A stretch of 25,044 bases of DNA, taken from the IMG/VR virus record IMGVR_UViG_3300046463_000610, positions 1-25,044 of that record. One strand, written 5' to 3'. The stretch comes from a virus. Both the position numbers and the translations under genes were made by a program. The notes beneath the pieces were generated by a model. That model made no database searches and was not told the origin of the DNA. It worked only from the letters and a program-made list of their open reading frames with translations. This document shows positions 1 through 7,471 of this stretch, one piece after another (position 1 is the stretch's first letter; the number at the start of each line of letters is the position of its first letter).

Positions 1-962
1 TTGAACGACGGTGGAGTGCCGAAACTGACGCTCTCACCAAAGCCGAGCTCCTGGATAATCCCGGGCTCAACCCGATCCAAGAGCGGTGGTTTCTTCCCTC
101 CTGGTGTGCCGTTGTTTTCGTCCTTGGTGATGAAGGCTGCGAAGCAAGAGGCAATTTTTGCCTGCTCCATGACTGCATCTTCCATCTCGTCGAAGCTGCG
201 CATGCGCTGCATGACAGGCGCGAACCATGTATAGCCTCGAGCTTGGCCAGGTCGCTTCGGCAGAAAAATGTGAATCACGTCTTCGGCTGGAACCCGCTTG
301 GACTGCATCGAGCCCCATACACGATTGCCTCCCGGGTGCTCATCAAAAAGCCAGTACGCTACCCGCCGGCCCAACGCATCGAACTCAATACCCTGGATGA
401 TCCGGTTCAAGCCGACGATATCGGCCTTGCTCTCGTCGAGAAAATCCGGTTCGAGCAACTGAAGCTGGACCGGGACCGGCAGGCCGTCGGAACTGAACCG
501 GCGCCGGCGGCGCAAGAGACACTCGCCTGCTTCCGCAACCGTCTCCATGATCTTGTGCTGCAGGCCGTAAAAGTTCTCCAAGCCGTCAGCATCGCAAAGT
601 GTGGTTTCTGCCCAAGCCTTCCAAAGAGCGACCAACGATTTGTTGTCGCGATCCTTGCCCATCGGGCGGGGCACGATACCGGCGCCGACTACGTTGTCAG
701 CGATGCCAGTAACCGCACGTTCTGCGTATGGGTTGTTCCGGCGCATATCACGCGCACGGTTTCGAAGCACCGCTAGGGCTGGAGCGTTCTCGGCGTTGGC
801 ATCAGTACCAGCGCTGCGCCAGCCATCATTCCTGCGTCCACCGGCAGCGCCTTCAAACCGGCGCTTGATCATGTCCAGTGCCATGTCAGTACGCAGTTTC
901 TTCAACCGTTGCTCTGAACGTTTGGCAGCGAACCCGGGGAAAAGATCATCAATCATCCCCAT
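1..962 (-). CDS. Phage portal protein, lambda gpB family (3' end cut by window edge)
   Basis: The portal forms the ring at the capsid vertex through which DNA is packaged and to which the tail joins. The reading frame opens at the ATG at 962-960 and stays open to the window edge, giving 320 residues, so it is partial. The N-terminus reads MGMIDDLFPGFAAKR. It continues with RARDMRRNNPYAERAV, then TGIADNVVGAGIVPRP, a block typical of lambda-type portals, and later VIHIFLPKRPGQARGYTW and MEDAVMEQAKIASCFAAF. An AAGGGG ribosome site lies about 8 bases before the ATG. Only one base separates it from the gpW-like stop codon, so the two are translationally coupled. The order terminase, gpW, portal is the lambda order. 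The call is firm; the missing part is the C-terminus. Confidence 0.93.
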   Translation of the reverse strand, partial: MGMIDDLFPGFAAKRSEQRLKKLRTDMALDMIKRRFEGAAGGRRNDGWRSAGTDANAENAPALAVLRNRARDMRRNNPYAERAVTGIADNVVGAGIVPRPMGKDRDNKSLVALWKAWAETTLCDADGLENFYGLQHKIMETVAEAGECLLRRRRRFSSDGLPVPVQLQLLEPDFLDESKADIVGLNRIIQGIEFDALGRRVAYWLFDEHPGGNRVWGSMQSKRVPAEDVIHIFLPKRPGQARGYTWFAPVMQRMRSFDEMEDAVMEQAKIASCFAAFITKDENNGTPGGKKPPLLDRVEPGIIQELGFGESVSFGTPPSF

Positions 963-963
963 G

Positions 964-1167
964 TCAGTACCCCTTGGAGAACGATGCGTATCGGCGGCCG
1001 CCGTCGTTGCAGGTATTCAGTCCAAGCTCGGTGGCCATCAGCTTGAGGATCCGCATCATCTCGTCGAGTGACCGGTAGGTGACGCTCTTGTCGGCATAGC
1101 GGACCGACAACGCCCCTTCGGCGATGGCCGCCTGCAGGGCGTTGTATTGCTCGATCGTGTAGGCCAT
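964..1167 (-). CDS. Head-completion (head-tail joining) protein, gpW family
   Basis: A 67-residue protein starting MAYTIEQYNALQAAIAEG. Lambda gpW (68 residues) plugs the packaged head so that tail connectors can bind. The length fits, as do the helix-hairpin-helix layout, the basic stretch NDGGRRYASFSKGY at the end, and the position between large terminase and portal. Its ATG overlaps the terminase stop by one base (TGATG), and its own stop is one base from the portal start, so it should be made by coupled translation from the late transcript. The call rests on size, position and general resemblance rather than on a catalytic motif. Confidence 0.87.
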   Translation of the reverse strand: MAYTIEQYNALQAAIAEGALSVRYADKSVTYRSLDEMMRILKLMATELGLNTCNDGGRRYASFSKGY

Positions 1168-3113
1168 CAGTTTTTATTCCAGTGAGAGGATTTCTTCCGC
1201 GGCCGTTCTTCAGCGTCCGGTTCATTGCCGCCGGTGACAGCTGCAACCAGCAGATCGAGATCAAGCCCGAATCGCTGCTGGCAGATGCGCAAAGCGGCGA
1301 GCGCGTACACGAAGCAGTCGAGCGCCTCGTTTCGGCGGCCGCCGCTGTCCCAACGCATCACGCGCTTGCCTTTGGAGATGGCTGCTTTTTTCTTTTCTGA
1401 GGTGAGTTGCTTCACCTCCGATTCGTCGCAGATCGCGTCGTTGGCCGGAAGGTGAACTACCCCTGGCTGAGACACGCCCGCCTGGGAAGCAGCCGTATCG
1501 ACGGGGAGCCCCATCCGGCTGTAGAGCAGCTCTTTGGCGTTATCGGTACCGACCTCGGTGAGGAAGACCTTGTGCACCTTGTTCTTGGTGCGCGGGAAGT
1601 TCGCGATCGGCTTGCCGTAGACGGTCGCACCACGGATTGGAACAACCCAGTGCACGCCGTGCTTGCGGCTCTCTGCATACACCTCGTCGGCATAGTGGCC
1701 GCCGGCGTCCCAGGTCCAGCGCTCCACCTTCATGATGGTGCCGTCCACGCGGGTGAACTGCCGGTGCAGCTCGAGGCCAACCTTGCGGCGCAATTCCTCG
1801 CTAGCAGGGTCGCCCATAAGGATGAAGCGATGAACCAGCCAAGCTTCCTCGCCGGGACCGAAAGCCCAGACGCGCCCCTCGAACCGGTCGTCCTGTGTAT
1901 CGATGCCGCCGACCAGGACCAGGCCAAGGGCCGGGACCTGCGGAAAAACTTCGCGGCGACCGTACAGAACTTCCGAGTCGAGCTTCTCGCCCTGGTCGTC
2001 GTCCCACGTTTCGCCACGGGTGGTGTTGATGAAGGTGATCAGCTTCGATACATCGCCTTTCACCTTCAGCCATTCTTCGGCCAGGCTAAGCCAAGTACTC
2101 CAGGTGCTGTAGATCGCCCAGATGCTGAAGCTGACTGAGCGCGGAGTGCGGATGATTTCGTCATCGACCCCAAACCAGTCCATGCCGTCGCGGGTCCAGA
2201 TGCCGGTGTGCTCGCAGATCCACCGCCCTGTCTTGGACGCCTCGACCATTTCGTTGTGCCAGATGACGCAGGCAGCGTGCTCGCACACGTACCAGGCTTT
2301 CTCGGCTTCACCGAGCGCGTTCTTTTCCCACTTCAGACCGAACTCACAATCCTTGCCGCCCCACTTCAGCGTCTGCTCCTGCCGGCAGTGCGGGCAGTTG
2401 ATGTGAAACTTGAGCAGGTAGGGTGACTCTTCGACGGCCTTGGTGATCTGGCAGGAGCCCACTCGTTTCGGCGTTGAGCCGCGAATTGACTTCGGGTAGA
2501 TCGCGCCATTGAGTCGCTTGTCGCCCAGGGTGATCGGAGCACCCTCGCCTTCGACGCTTTCGTCAAAGTTCGAGAGCTCGTCGTAGATCACTTCGTCGGC
2601 GGATTTCTCACGGTAGTTGCGCGATGCCTTTCCGCCCCGGATCCAGAGTGTTCGCCGGTTCGCGAATATCTTCTGGTCGAGGGTGTTGTCGCTGTGTTTG
2701 CGGCCAAACCACGGGGCCAAGTCGCCCAACACAGGAACGTCACGGATCATGCCGTTGATGTGGCTTTTGCTGATGTCCTCGGCATCCGGGTCCGTCGGAC
2801 TCCACATCATGACGTTGCGGCGCTTGTGCTGGATCTTGTAACCGATGTTCGCCATCAACAGCTTGGTGTAACCGATCCGCGCCGATTTGATGAAGTTGAC
2901 GACGTTGATCAGGTCGTTGCCCATGCTGTTCAGGATCGCGACCTGGAACGGCTCGGTCGTCCACTTGCCCTCGTTGTAGGAGGACTCGGCGGACATGTAG
3001 AAATTTGCATCCGCCCATTCGACGGCGGTTTGCGGTGGTTCTTTGTAGAGCGCCTGGAGTCCTAGCTTGATCGACTTGCGCAGATCATTCAGCCATGGAC
3101 TCAACGTACTCAT
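1167..3113 (-). CDS. Terminase large subunit, lambda gpA family
   Basis: A 648-residue packaging motor and nuclease that cuts concatemers and pumps DNA into the prohead. The N-terminal ATPase carries the deviant Walker A KSARIGYTK at residues 76-84, the same form and position as in lambda gpA. Walker B is VIYDEL at 175-180 with acidic D178 and E179. A CPHCRQEQ and later CEHAAC pair suggests the zinc-binding insertion seen in this family. The nuclease half begins near GGIDTQDDRFEGR, with an acidic metal-binding Asp in the usual place, and later has DAGGHYADEVY. Length is normal (lambda gpA 641). Its first 29 bases overlap the end of the small-terminase gene and its stop overlaps the gpW-like start. 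It appears intact. Confidence 0.96.
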   Translation of the reverse strand: MSTLSPWLNDLRKSIKLGLQALYKEPPQTAVEWADANFYMSAESSYNEGKWTTEPFQVAILNSMGNDLINVVNFIKSARIGYTKLLMANIGYKIQHKRRNVMMWSPTDPDAEDISKSHINGMIRDVPVLGDLAPWFGRKHSDNTLDQKIFANRRTLWIRGGKASRNYREKSADEVIYDELSNFDESVEGEGAPITLGDKRLNGAIYPKSIRGSTPKRVGSCQITKAVEESPYLLKFHINCPHCRQEQTLKWGGKDCEFGLKWEKNALGEAEKAWYVCEHAACVIWHNEMVEASKTGRWICEHTGIWTRDGMDWFGVDDEIIRTPRSVSFSIWAIYSTWSTWLSLAEEWLKVKGDVSKLITFINTTRGETWDDDQGEKLDSEVLYGRREVFPQVPALGLVLVGGIDTQDDRFEGRVWAFGPGEEAWLVHRFILMGDPASEELRRKVGLELHRQFTRVDGTIMKVERWTWDAGGHYADEVYAESRKHGVHWVVPIRGATVYGKPIANFPRTKNKVHKVFLTEVGTDNAKELLYSRMGLPVDTAASQAGVSQPGVVHLPANDAICDESEVKQLTSEKKKAAISKGKRVMRWDSGGRRNEALDCFVYALAALRICQQRFGLDLDLLVAAVTGGNEPDAEERPRKKSSHWNKN

Positions 3114-3630
3114 CTAATAATTCCGGAAGTTGCTCGCCAAAGCTGGCTGCAATATTTCGAGCAAGCGCGATCTCCCGCTCCACCGACTCGATGATTCGAG
3201 GGTCAACCTCTGGGTGACGCCGAGTGACGGTCTTGCCGACGGTGTCCAGTTTCGAGCCGATCTGTGCGGCGATTTTAGCAAGGGCAAATGTGGCGAACGG
3301 GACCGGCACCAATTGCTTGTCCAGGACCAGGTTCTTCTTCTCCTGGGCGATGCGTTGGGCGGCGGTGAGACCGCGACGCTCTTCGAGCAGCTTGTACTCG
3401 ATCAACGGATCGAGACCTTCGGTTCCCTCACCTGCAGGTTGTGGTTTCCGAAGCGAGTGTTCGACGCGGTTTTCGACCACGTTCTGCACGGTGTAGAACG
3501 CCTCTCGACCAATGCGTGCGACGGGATCAACTCCCCATTTGTCAAAGGCTTGCGGAGAAATCCCCAGGCTCGAAGCCATCTCGGATTTGTTCAACCACCC
3601 GCGCTGTTTGGTTGTTTCGTTTTTGGCCAT
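3085..3630 (-). CDS. Terminase small subunit, gpNu1-like DNA-packaging protein
   Basis: A 181-residue protein from the chosen ATG (MAKNETTKQRGWLNK). The small subunit binds cos and recruits the large subunit. Residues about 11-30 (LNKSEMASSLGISPQAFDKW) form a helix-turn-helix as in gpNu1. The C-terminal half is helical and charged, as expected for the large-subunit contact. It lies directly upstream of the large terminase and overlaps it by 29 bases. The start is not secure: the frame runs back to an ATG at 3669, and the AGAGG at about 3648-3652 is roughly 17 bases from the ATG at 3630, farther than usual. I chose 3630 because MAKN resembles a natural N-terminus and the longer form adds the odd MYDLFSEVGCCLI. 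Confidence 0.85.
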   Translation of the reverse strand: MAKNETTKQRGWLNKSEMASSLGISPQAFDKWGVDPVARIGREAFYTVQNVVENRVEHSLRKPQPAGEGTEGLDPLIEYKLLEERRGLTAAQRIAQEKKNLVLDKQLVPVPFATFALAKIAAQIGSKLDTVGKTVTRRHPEVDPRIIESVEREIALARNIAASFGEQLPELLDEYVESMAE

Positions 3631-3754
3631 GATTAAACAACAACCAACCTCTGAAAAAAGGTCATACATGTTTGATGGGCGGGGCCCGAATTACCCGCAT
3701 GGGGTCGGGGCCCGGGGAAGGACCCAAAGGGGGGGGTACCCCCTGCCCTGCCCG
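3631..3754. other. GC-tract intergenic region; candidate cos site
   Basis: This gap lies between the 247-aa gene and the small terminase, where lambda-type phages keep cos. It is strikingly rich in G and C runs. It has two GGGGCCCG copies (near 3680 and 3707), a 12-base palindrome of five G, TA, five C at 3732-3743, and further CCC/GGG runs. No reading frame in it looks coding apart from the possible 5' extension of the small terminase. The cos role is inferred from position and symmetry only. The cut point cannot be fixed from sequence. Confidence 0.45.
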
Positions 3755-4498
3755 TCAGCCCCGGGCTGTCGACAGTGCCTGATCCATCGCGCTGACGAAC
3801 TCCTTCGCTCGGTTCGCCTTCACGATGTTGTCTGCGATCTTGTAGAACGGAACGATCACCCGATAACCAGGCTCGCTATCACTGAAGATGAACACAGGGC
3901 GAACAGCATCACCGAACGCGGTCTTCTTCCTCTCCCAGATGCCTTGGGTGCCGTCGACATCGCCGGCGAAATACTTGTCGGCGTTGCCCTTTCGCTTACT
4001 GCACTTGCTGTTCGTGGCATTGGCCTGCACACCACTGACCGTCTCGGCGGCACCCAAGCCCGACAGGATCTTCATGATCGTGCCGCGTGGGACGTTGCCG
4101 AATTGGTTGAGCGCTGAGGGTGCCGGGATTGCGTACTGTCCTGGCTTCATGAGGCCTTTAGCGATCAGGGCTTTCTCGAAGCGCTTGTGTGGACGGCGTC
4201 CGCCCTTCACTGCCTGCTGAAGGTAAGTGTCAGCGGGAACGCCAGAGGTCCATGCGTCCTTGAAAAAGGTTCTAGCCTCTGGATTTTCCTTCTTGGCAGC
4301 TGTGACATAGAGGCTGTTCATGGTGGTGGCAGTCGGTTGATCCAGGCGTTGCCGCATGACCGAAAGCTCACCTTTCTTCACCAGTACTGCTAACCGGGTG
4401 GCCATCAAGGCAAACGCGAACGGAAGCTGTTTGCTGCCCAACGTGCGCAAAGCCTTCGACAGCTCTTCCACATTGTTACTGGCATCAATCTTGACCAT
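3755..4498 (-). CDS. Conserved phage protein of unknown function (247 aa)
   Basis: The protein begins MVKIDASNNVEELSKALR and has an early block QLPFAFALMATRLAVLV, then a segment rich in basic and polar residues (RTFFKDAW, AVKGGRRPHKRFEKAL), a YAIPAPSALNQFGNVPRG stretch, and a C-terminal FYKIADNIVKANRAKEF. I recognise this pattern from unannotated proteins of other Pseudomonas and Burkholderia phages, but not a function. The early helical block loosely resembles the start of minor-tail Z-type proteins, which is only a hint. A GAGG lies 6 bases before the ATG. It sits between holin and small terminase, where lambda has its endolysin and spanins, yet shows no lysozyme, amidase or transglycosylase motif. 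No signal peptide or membrane segment is evident. Confidence 0.8.
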   Translation of the reverse strand: MVKIDASNNVEELSKALRTLGSKQLPFAFALMATRLAVLVKKGELSVMRQRLDQPTATTMNSLYVTAAKKENPEARTFFKDAWTSGVPADTYLQQAVKGGRRPHKRFEKALIAKGLMKPGQYAIPAPSALNQFGNVPRGTIMKILSGLGAAETVSGVQANATNSKCSKRKGNADKYFAGDVDGTQGIWERKKTAFGDAVRPVFIFSDSEPGYRVIVPFYKIADNIVKANRAKEFVSAMDQALSTARG

Positions 4499-4529
4499 GC
4501 CTCACCTCAAAATAAGCGCTTTCAGCGAC

Positions 4530-4859
4530 CTATTCAGCACGCCGAGGAAGCTTGAAGTCGGCGAACCGATCAGCCAAGTCAGCAATTTTTTTCACTCCAA
4601 GAAAGCCAATGAATACACCGGCCGCAGTGGCGAAGTTTTGCGGCAGACCGAAGTATTCGAGTAGCGGGATCAAACCAATGGTGATGAGCGTGCAGAGCGA
4701 GGCCTCCAGCAGCGCCTGCCGCCGAGTGCCGCCACCGTAGATGATGCGCAAAGCACCCACCACGAAAGACAGTCCACCGGCATAGATCGTTGGTGAGTGC
4801 TGGCTGAGCCACGCGAGAACGAGCAGCCAGGTGTCTGGTTTGTCTGGCATGTTTGGCAT
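4530..4859 (-). CDS. Holin, lambda S family (Phage_holin_3_1)
   Basis: A 109-residue membrane protein that should form the lesions timing lysis. It has three hydrophobic segments, about residues 25-44 (TIYAGGLSFVVGALRIIYGG), 50-67 (LLEASLCTLITIGLIPLL) and 77-92 (ATAAGVFIGFLGVKKI), and a charged tail ADRFADFKLPRRAE. This matches lambda S in length, in the GxxRxxYxGG motif after the first segment, and in the FIGxxG motif in the third. The N-terminus MPNMPDKPD has a second Met at position 4, recalling the dual starts of lambda S, though without the Lys between them. GGGAGG lies 8 bases before the first ATG. It is the first gene after the late terminators. Confidence 0.93.
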   Translation of the reverse strand: MPNMPDKPDTWLLVLAWLSQHSPTIYAGGLSFVVGALRIIYGGGTRRQALLEASLCTLITIGLIPLLEYFGLPQNFATAAGVFIGFLGVKKIADLADRFADFKLPRRAE

Positions 4860-4948
4860 CTCGGAGTCCTCCCTCTCGGGGAGTAAATAGATCCGGCTCC
4901 AACAGCACTCCCAGCTCGGAGCAATGGGTGTGGCGGAGCCGAAAACGA

Positions 4949-4973
4949 AAAAGCCCCGGCGAATGCCGAGGCT
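4949..4973 (-). terminator. Intrinsic terminator, second of two before the lysis genes
   Basis: On the minus strand AGCCTCGGC pairs with GCCGGGGCT across a 4-base loop (one G-T pair), followed by five T. It lies downstream of the 4992-5018 terminator and about 90 bases before the holin start. The pair resembles the lambda tR' arrangement that Q overrides. Confidence 0.87.
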
Positions 4974-4991
4974 CTGTGAACTGTAGAAAGC

Positions 4992-5018
4992 AAAAAGCCC
5001 AACTCAGGGTCGGGCTTT
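4992..5018 (-). terminator. Intrinsic terminator, first of two before the lysis genes
   Basis: On the minus strand AAAGCCCGAC pairs with GTTGGGCTTT, ending in a T run. It begins only about 25 bases from the predicted start of the late transcript, so without antitermination the transcript would be very short. Confidence 0.87.
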
Positions 5019-5046
5019 GCTCGCGGAAAAACCGCAAAGTAACTGA

Positions 5047-5075
5047 AATCTATATACCCGCCCCGGTCCTGTCAA
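5047..5075 (-). promoter_or_regulatory. Predicted late promoter (pR'-like) inside the end of the Q gene
   Basis: A perfect -35 TTGACA (5070-5075, minus strand) is followed after 17 bases by TAGATT (5047-5052). The TGA stop of Q is part of the -35 hexamer. Transcription would start near 5040 and meet the two terminators at once. The GC-rich spacer could hold the Q-binding element, as in lambda where Q binds between -10 and -35; that part is inference. Confidence 0.72.
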
Positions 5076-5425
5076 GCAGCCTCTCGACGAATATCTAACG
5101 CGCCATCAATCCAGGCGATACCGGCCTTCCAAAGCTGCCTGGTCTTCTCTTCGCCGAAGCCAAGCTTCTTGCCGACGTCGACCAATGCCTTGTCCCTGGC
5201 GGTGTAGTACTTCATCAGCACGTTTCCGCATTCGGGGTATCGTTTCAACAAACGACCCATCAGACCGTCAATCATTAAGGCGTCGTCATCGGTGATCATC
5301 GGCGTGTGAAGGGTGTTCTCGCGGGATGCGCAGCAGGACACGCCGGAACCCAAAACCACCCAGCGGCCCCAATGCTCCAGCAGGTCTTCCGATGTGCGCT
5401 CGGTGAAGCTCTTCGTTCTGGCCAT
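5072..5425 (-). CDS. Q: Late antitermination protein Q (phage 82-type)
   Basis: A 117-residue protein from the ATG at 5425 (MARTKSFTERTSEDLLEHWG). It has the features of the short Q family of lambdoid phages: an early WGRWVVLGSG block, then ITDDDALMIDGLMGRLLKR, a helix-turn-helix-like GKKLGFGEEKTRQLWKAG, and WIDGAL at the end. Q loads onto RNA polymerase paused at the late promoter and makes it resist terminators. The context supports this: it is last in the early operon, with a late promoter and two terminators directly after it. The frame can be read from a GTG at 5431, but GGGGGAGAG is better spaced for the ATG. Confidence 0.9.
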   Translation of the reverse strand: MARTKSFTERTSEDLLEHWGRWVVLGSGVSCCASRENTLHTPMITDDDALMIDGLMGRLLKRYPECGNVLMKYYTARDKALVDVGKKLGFGEEKTRQLWKAGIAWIDGALDIRREAA

Positions 5426-5427
5426 GA

Positions 5428-5640
5428 TCACTCTCCCCCGCTTTCATTGATTGCTCTGCGTCCACCGCGAGCAAGTATCTTGTCCTGACAGCCGTGAATG
5501 GCAGTGCAAAACTCCTGGCGAGCCATTGGATGCTCGATGGGTAATTTCAGAAATTCATTCCAGGCTTCTGCAAGAAGCCCAACTACTTTCGCCTCCTGAT
5601 CCGTCACCCTGGCCGTTCTCATTATGAATTTGGCTGCCAT
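5428..5640 (-). CDS. Small conserved phage protein (70 aa), unknown function
   Basis: The protein reads MAAKFIMRTARVTDQEAKVV then LLAEAWNEFLKLPIEHPMAR and ends RGGRRAINESGGE. The middle is a predicted helical stretch with a pattern (AWNEFLKLP.EHP..R.EF...IH..QD.ILAR) that I have seen in small proteins encoded just before Q in Pseudomonas phages, without a function. A GGGGGA lies 7 bases before the ATG. Three bases separate it from the preceding stop and two from the Q start, so it belongs to the same translated unit. No cysteine motif, membrane segment or signal is visible. Confidence 0.78.
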   Translation of the reverse strand: MAAKFIMRTARVTDQEAKVVGLLAEAWNEFLKLPIEHPMARQEFCTAIHGCQDKILARGGRRAINESGGE

Positions 5641-5643
5641 CGA

Positions 5644-5982
5644 TCAATCCCCCATGAAATTCGAACCGCCGGCGCCGCGACGGTTGTTCTGTTCGTACTG
5701 CGCGGCGGGGCCATTCACCAGCACTGGGCGCTTCAATTGTTCGATCTGGTGGTCGGCGGCCTGCAGGCGGATGCTCAGCTGCGTAACCAGAACCTCCAGT
5801 GGCAAAGCCTCGCCGGTATCAGCTGAGACCCAGCCCGAGGCATTGCATTGCACACAGGCCAAGTCGTGGAAAACGCCTGATACCACCGCGCGACCTCGGC
5901 AAGTCGAGCACTTGGCCAAGTCCAGTTGGGCAGCTCTAAAAGACGGGCCGTGACTCTTCTTCATCGCCGTTACTCGATCCAT
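5644..5982 (-). CDS. Small zinc-finger-like phage protein (112 aa)
   Basis: From the ATG at 5982 the protein begins MDRVTAMKKSHGPSFRAAQL. Two CXXC pairs follow (C25/C28 in KCSTCRGRAVV and C43/C46 in ACVQCNASGWV), a DnaJ-type rubredoxin-like knuckle that should bind zinc. The rest is a helical segment (LEVLVTQLSIRLQAADHQIEQLKRP) that could be a coiled coil. The start is set by GGGGGAG 6 bases upstream; an open extension to 6072 has no comparable site. It overlaps the previous gene by 13 bases. A role as an RNA- or DNA-binding accessory of the early operon is plausible but unproven. Confidence 0.8.
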   Translation of the reverse strand: MDRVTAMKKSHGPSFRAAQLDLAKCSTCRGRAVVSGVFHDLACVQCNASGWVSADTGEALPLEVLVTQLSIRLQAADHQIEQLKRPVLVNGPAAQYEQNNRRGAGGSNFMGD

Positions 5983-6182
5983 TCGCCGCTCCCCCAAGTC
6001 AATGGGTTCAACCACTTCCAAGCAGGCACCCAGACAACCACTGTGTCCCGCCAGCCCTGTCTCGATCCGCATCTGCCACAGAGTCTTTCGGATTCGAACG
6101 AGTTGTAAAAACCAGCGTCATGGCAATCGACATCGCCGATCGAATTGCAGGCTTTGCAGGCAATAGCGTGATGAAATGCCAT
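5970..6182 (-). CDS. Small Cys-rich phage protein (70 aa)
   Basis: The protein starts MAFHHAIACKACNSIGDVDC and has two CXXC pairs (C9/C12 and C35/C38 in LCGRCGSRQGW) separated by an acidic stretch, consistent with one zinc knuckle. The C-terminal third is unusually rich in Trp (VVVWVPAWKWLNPLTW, then GSGEWIE) and may contact a partner or membrane. GAGG lies 7 bases before the ATG. It starts two bases after the recombinase stop and overlaps the next gene by 13 bases, so it is part of the coupled early operon. I know the sequence type from Pseudomonas prophages but no function. Confidence 0.82.
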   Translation of the reverse strand: MAFHHAIACKACNSIGDVDCHDAGFYNSFESERLCGRCGSRQGWRDTVVVWVPAWKWLNPLTWGSGEWIE

Positions 6183-6184
6183 TT

Positions 6185-7471
6185 TTAAACCTCGCCTATG
6201 GTTGATTCTTGAATGGCCTCGCAGGCCTTTTGTTCTGTGACTTCCAGCGGTTTTCCCGAATTTTCGTTTCTACCGCCCTTCAACCCGTGAATCAGGGAAA
6301 AACCCTTCTGGTCTAGATGGGCGTGCCACAGTTCAAGGGCGGCGCGCTTGCGCTCTTCGACGGTGGTGTGGATGTAGGCCTGCACGTTGTGGCCCATCGC
6401 GTGGTTGATCAGCATCTCGCCAATCAGGAAGTCGATCCCAAGGTCTGCCCAGCCGGTCCTGGCCAATTTGCGAAGGTCGTGGCTGCTCCACTCGCCCTTC
6501 CCAAGCCCGGTAAACACGGCGCTGGCTTGGCCTTCGCTCATGCCCTTTCCGCCGAGGGAGCGAAACAGGCAATCGCCGTCGTAATGGCTCGCCTTTTGCG
6601 CCGCGCGGTACTGGATTAGCAGGTTGCAGACTTGGTCGGTCAGTGGGAGCGAGTGCTCGACACGGGTCTTGGTGTTGCCCACAGGCAGATACCAGGTGCG
6701 CTCGGCCAAGCTGATATGTGACCACTGGGCTTTGCGCGTCTCACCGATGCGGGTGCCGTGGCAGAGCATCATCAGCGCGAGCATGGCCGGTTGAGGGTCA
6801 ACCTCGAACAACGAATGCAGCTGGCTCAATAGCGGCTCGATCTGCACACCACGAAGGCGTGCCGGCTTGGCCTTGATCTTGGTCTTGGAGAAGTCGCTGA
6901 ACTTGATGCCCGCCATCGGGTTGGAGTGGATCAGGCCCAGCGTATGCGCCTGACGGCAGGCGACCACCAGCAGACCGAAGATCAGCCGGACAAACTCCAG
7001 CGACAAGGTCTCCTGCAGGGGCCACATCAGTTGGGTATCGAGGGTGCCGTGACGGACATCGGCCAGCGCCAGCTCACCCACGCGAGGGATCAGGTGGCAG
7101 GCAATTGCTGACTTACCCGTGGCTTTGCGTTTGTCGGAGAGGTTACGGTCGCGGCTCATCCGGTCGGCGTACCAGGTCAGCAGCTCGCCCAGCGTCGCCC
7201 AAGGCGATACGGCAGCGCCCGCTTCAGGGTCGGCGCTCAGACGCATGCGCAGGTCCGGCAGCGCGGCCAGCACTGCCTTCGCCGACAGGTCAGGATAAGC
7301 GCCGATCCGATTCCACTTCTTGCGCACTACCAAGCTCCAGGTCCCGCGCGGGCGAGCCTCAGTGAAGCGGAAGTACAGCCCCGGGTGTCGCGGGTCACGC
7401 ATCAACACGGCAGCCGGGTCTTCAGCACGGCGCCGAAGCTCGGCATCAGAGAAGGCCACAGTCAAAGTCAT
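6185..7471 (-). CDS. Tyrosine recombinase/integrase-like protein in the nin region
   Basis: A 428-residue phage-integrase-fold protein, separate from the integrase at the right end. An N-terminal arm-binding-like domain precedes a SAM-like core-binding region (residues about 90-190), followed by the catalytic domain. All expected residues can be placed: R241 in CHGTRIGETRKAQW, K268 in GNTKTR, H331 and R334 in SSHDLRKLARTGWADLG, H357 in LINHAMGH, and Y366 in VQAYIHTT. It therefore looks catalytically competent. The start is the ATG at 7471, which overlaps the nuclease stop as ATGA; the frame extends further upstream but inside that gene. Its place between a VRR-NUC nuclease and Zn proteins in the replication operon suggests a role in phage DNA processing, such as resolving multimers, rather than integration. 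That role is inference. Confidence 0.9.
   Translation of the reverse strand: MTLTVAFSDAELRRRAEDPAAVLMRDPRHPGLYFRFTEARPRGTWSLVVRKKWNRIGAYPDLSAKAVLAALPDLRMRLSADPEAGAAVSPWATLGELLTWYADRMSRDRNLSDKRKATGKSAIACHLIPRVGELALADVRHGTLDTQLMWPLQETLSLEFVRLIFGLLVVACRQAHTLGLIHSNPMAGIKFSDFSKTKIKAKPARLRGVQIEPLLSQLHSLFEVDPQPAMLALMMLCHGTRIGETRKAQWSHISLAERTWYLPVGNTKTRVEHSLPLTDQVCNLLIQYRAAQKASHYDGDCLFRSLGGKGMSEGQASAVFTGLGKGEWSSHDLRKLARTGWADLGIDFLIGEMLINHAMGHNVQAYIHTTVEERKRAALELWHAHLDQKGFSLIHGLKGGRNENSGKPLEVTEQKACEAIQESTIGEV

Noticed and set aside
1182-2426. Long plus-strand open frames opposite the large terminase
   Set aside because: They are shadows of a GC-rich coding strand; the minus-strand frame has complete terminase motifs.
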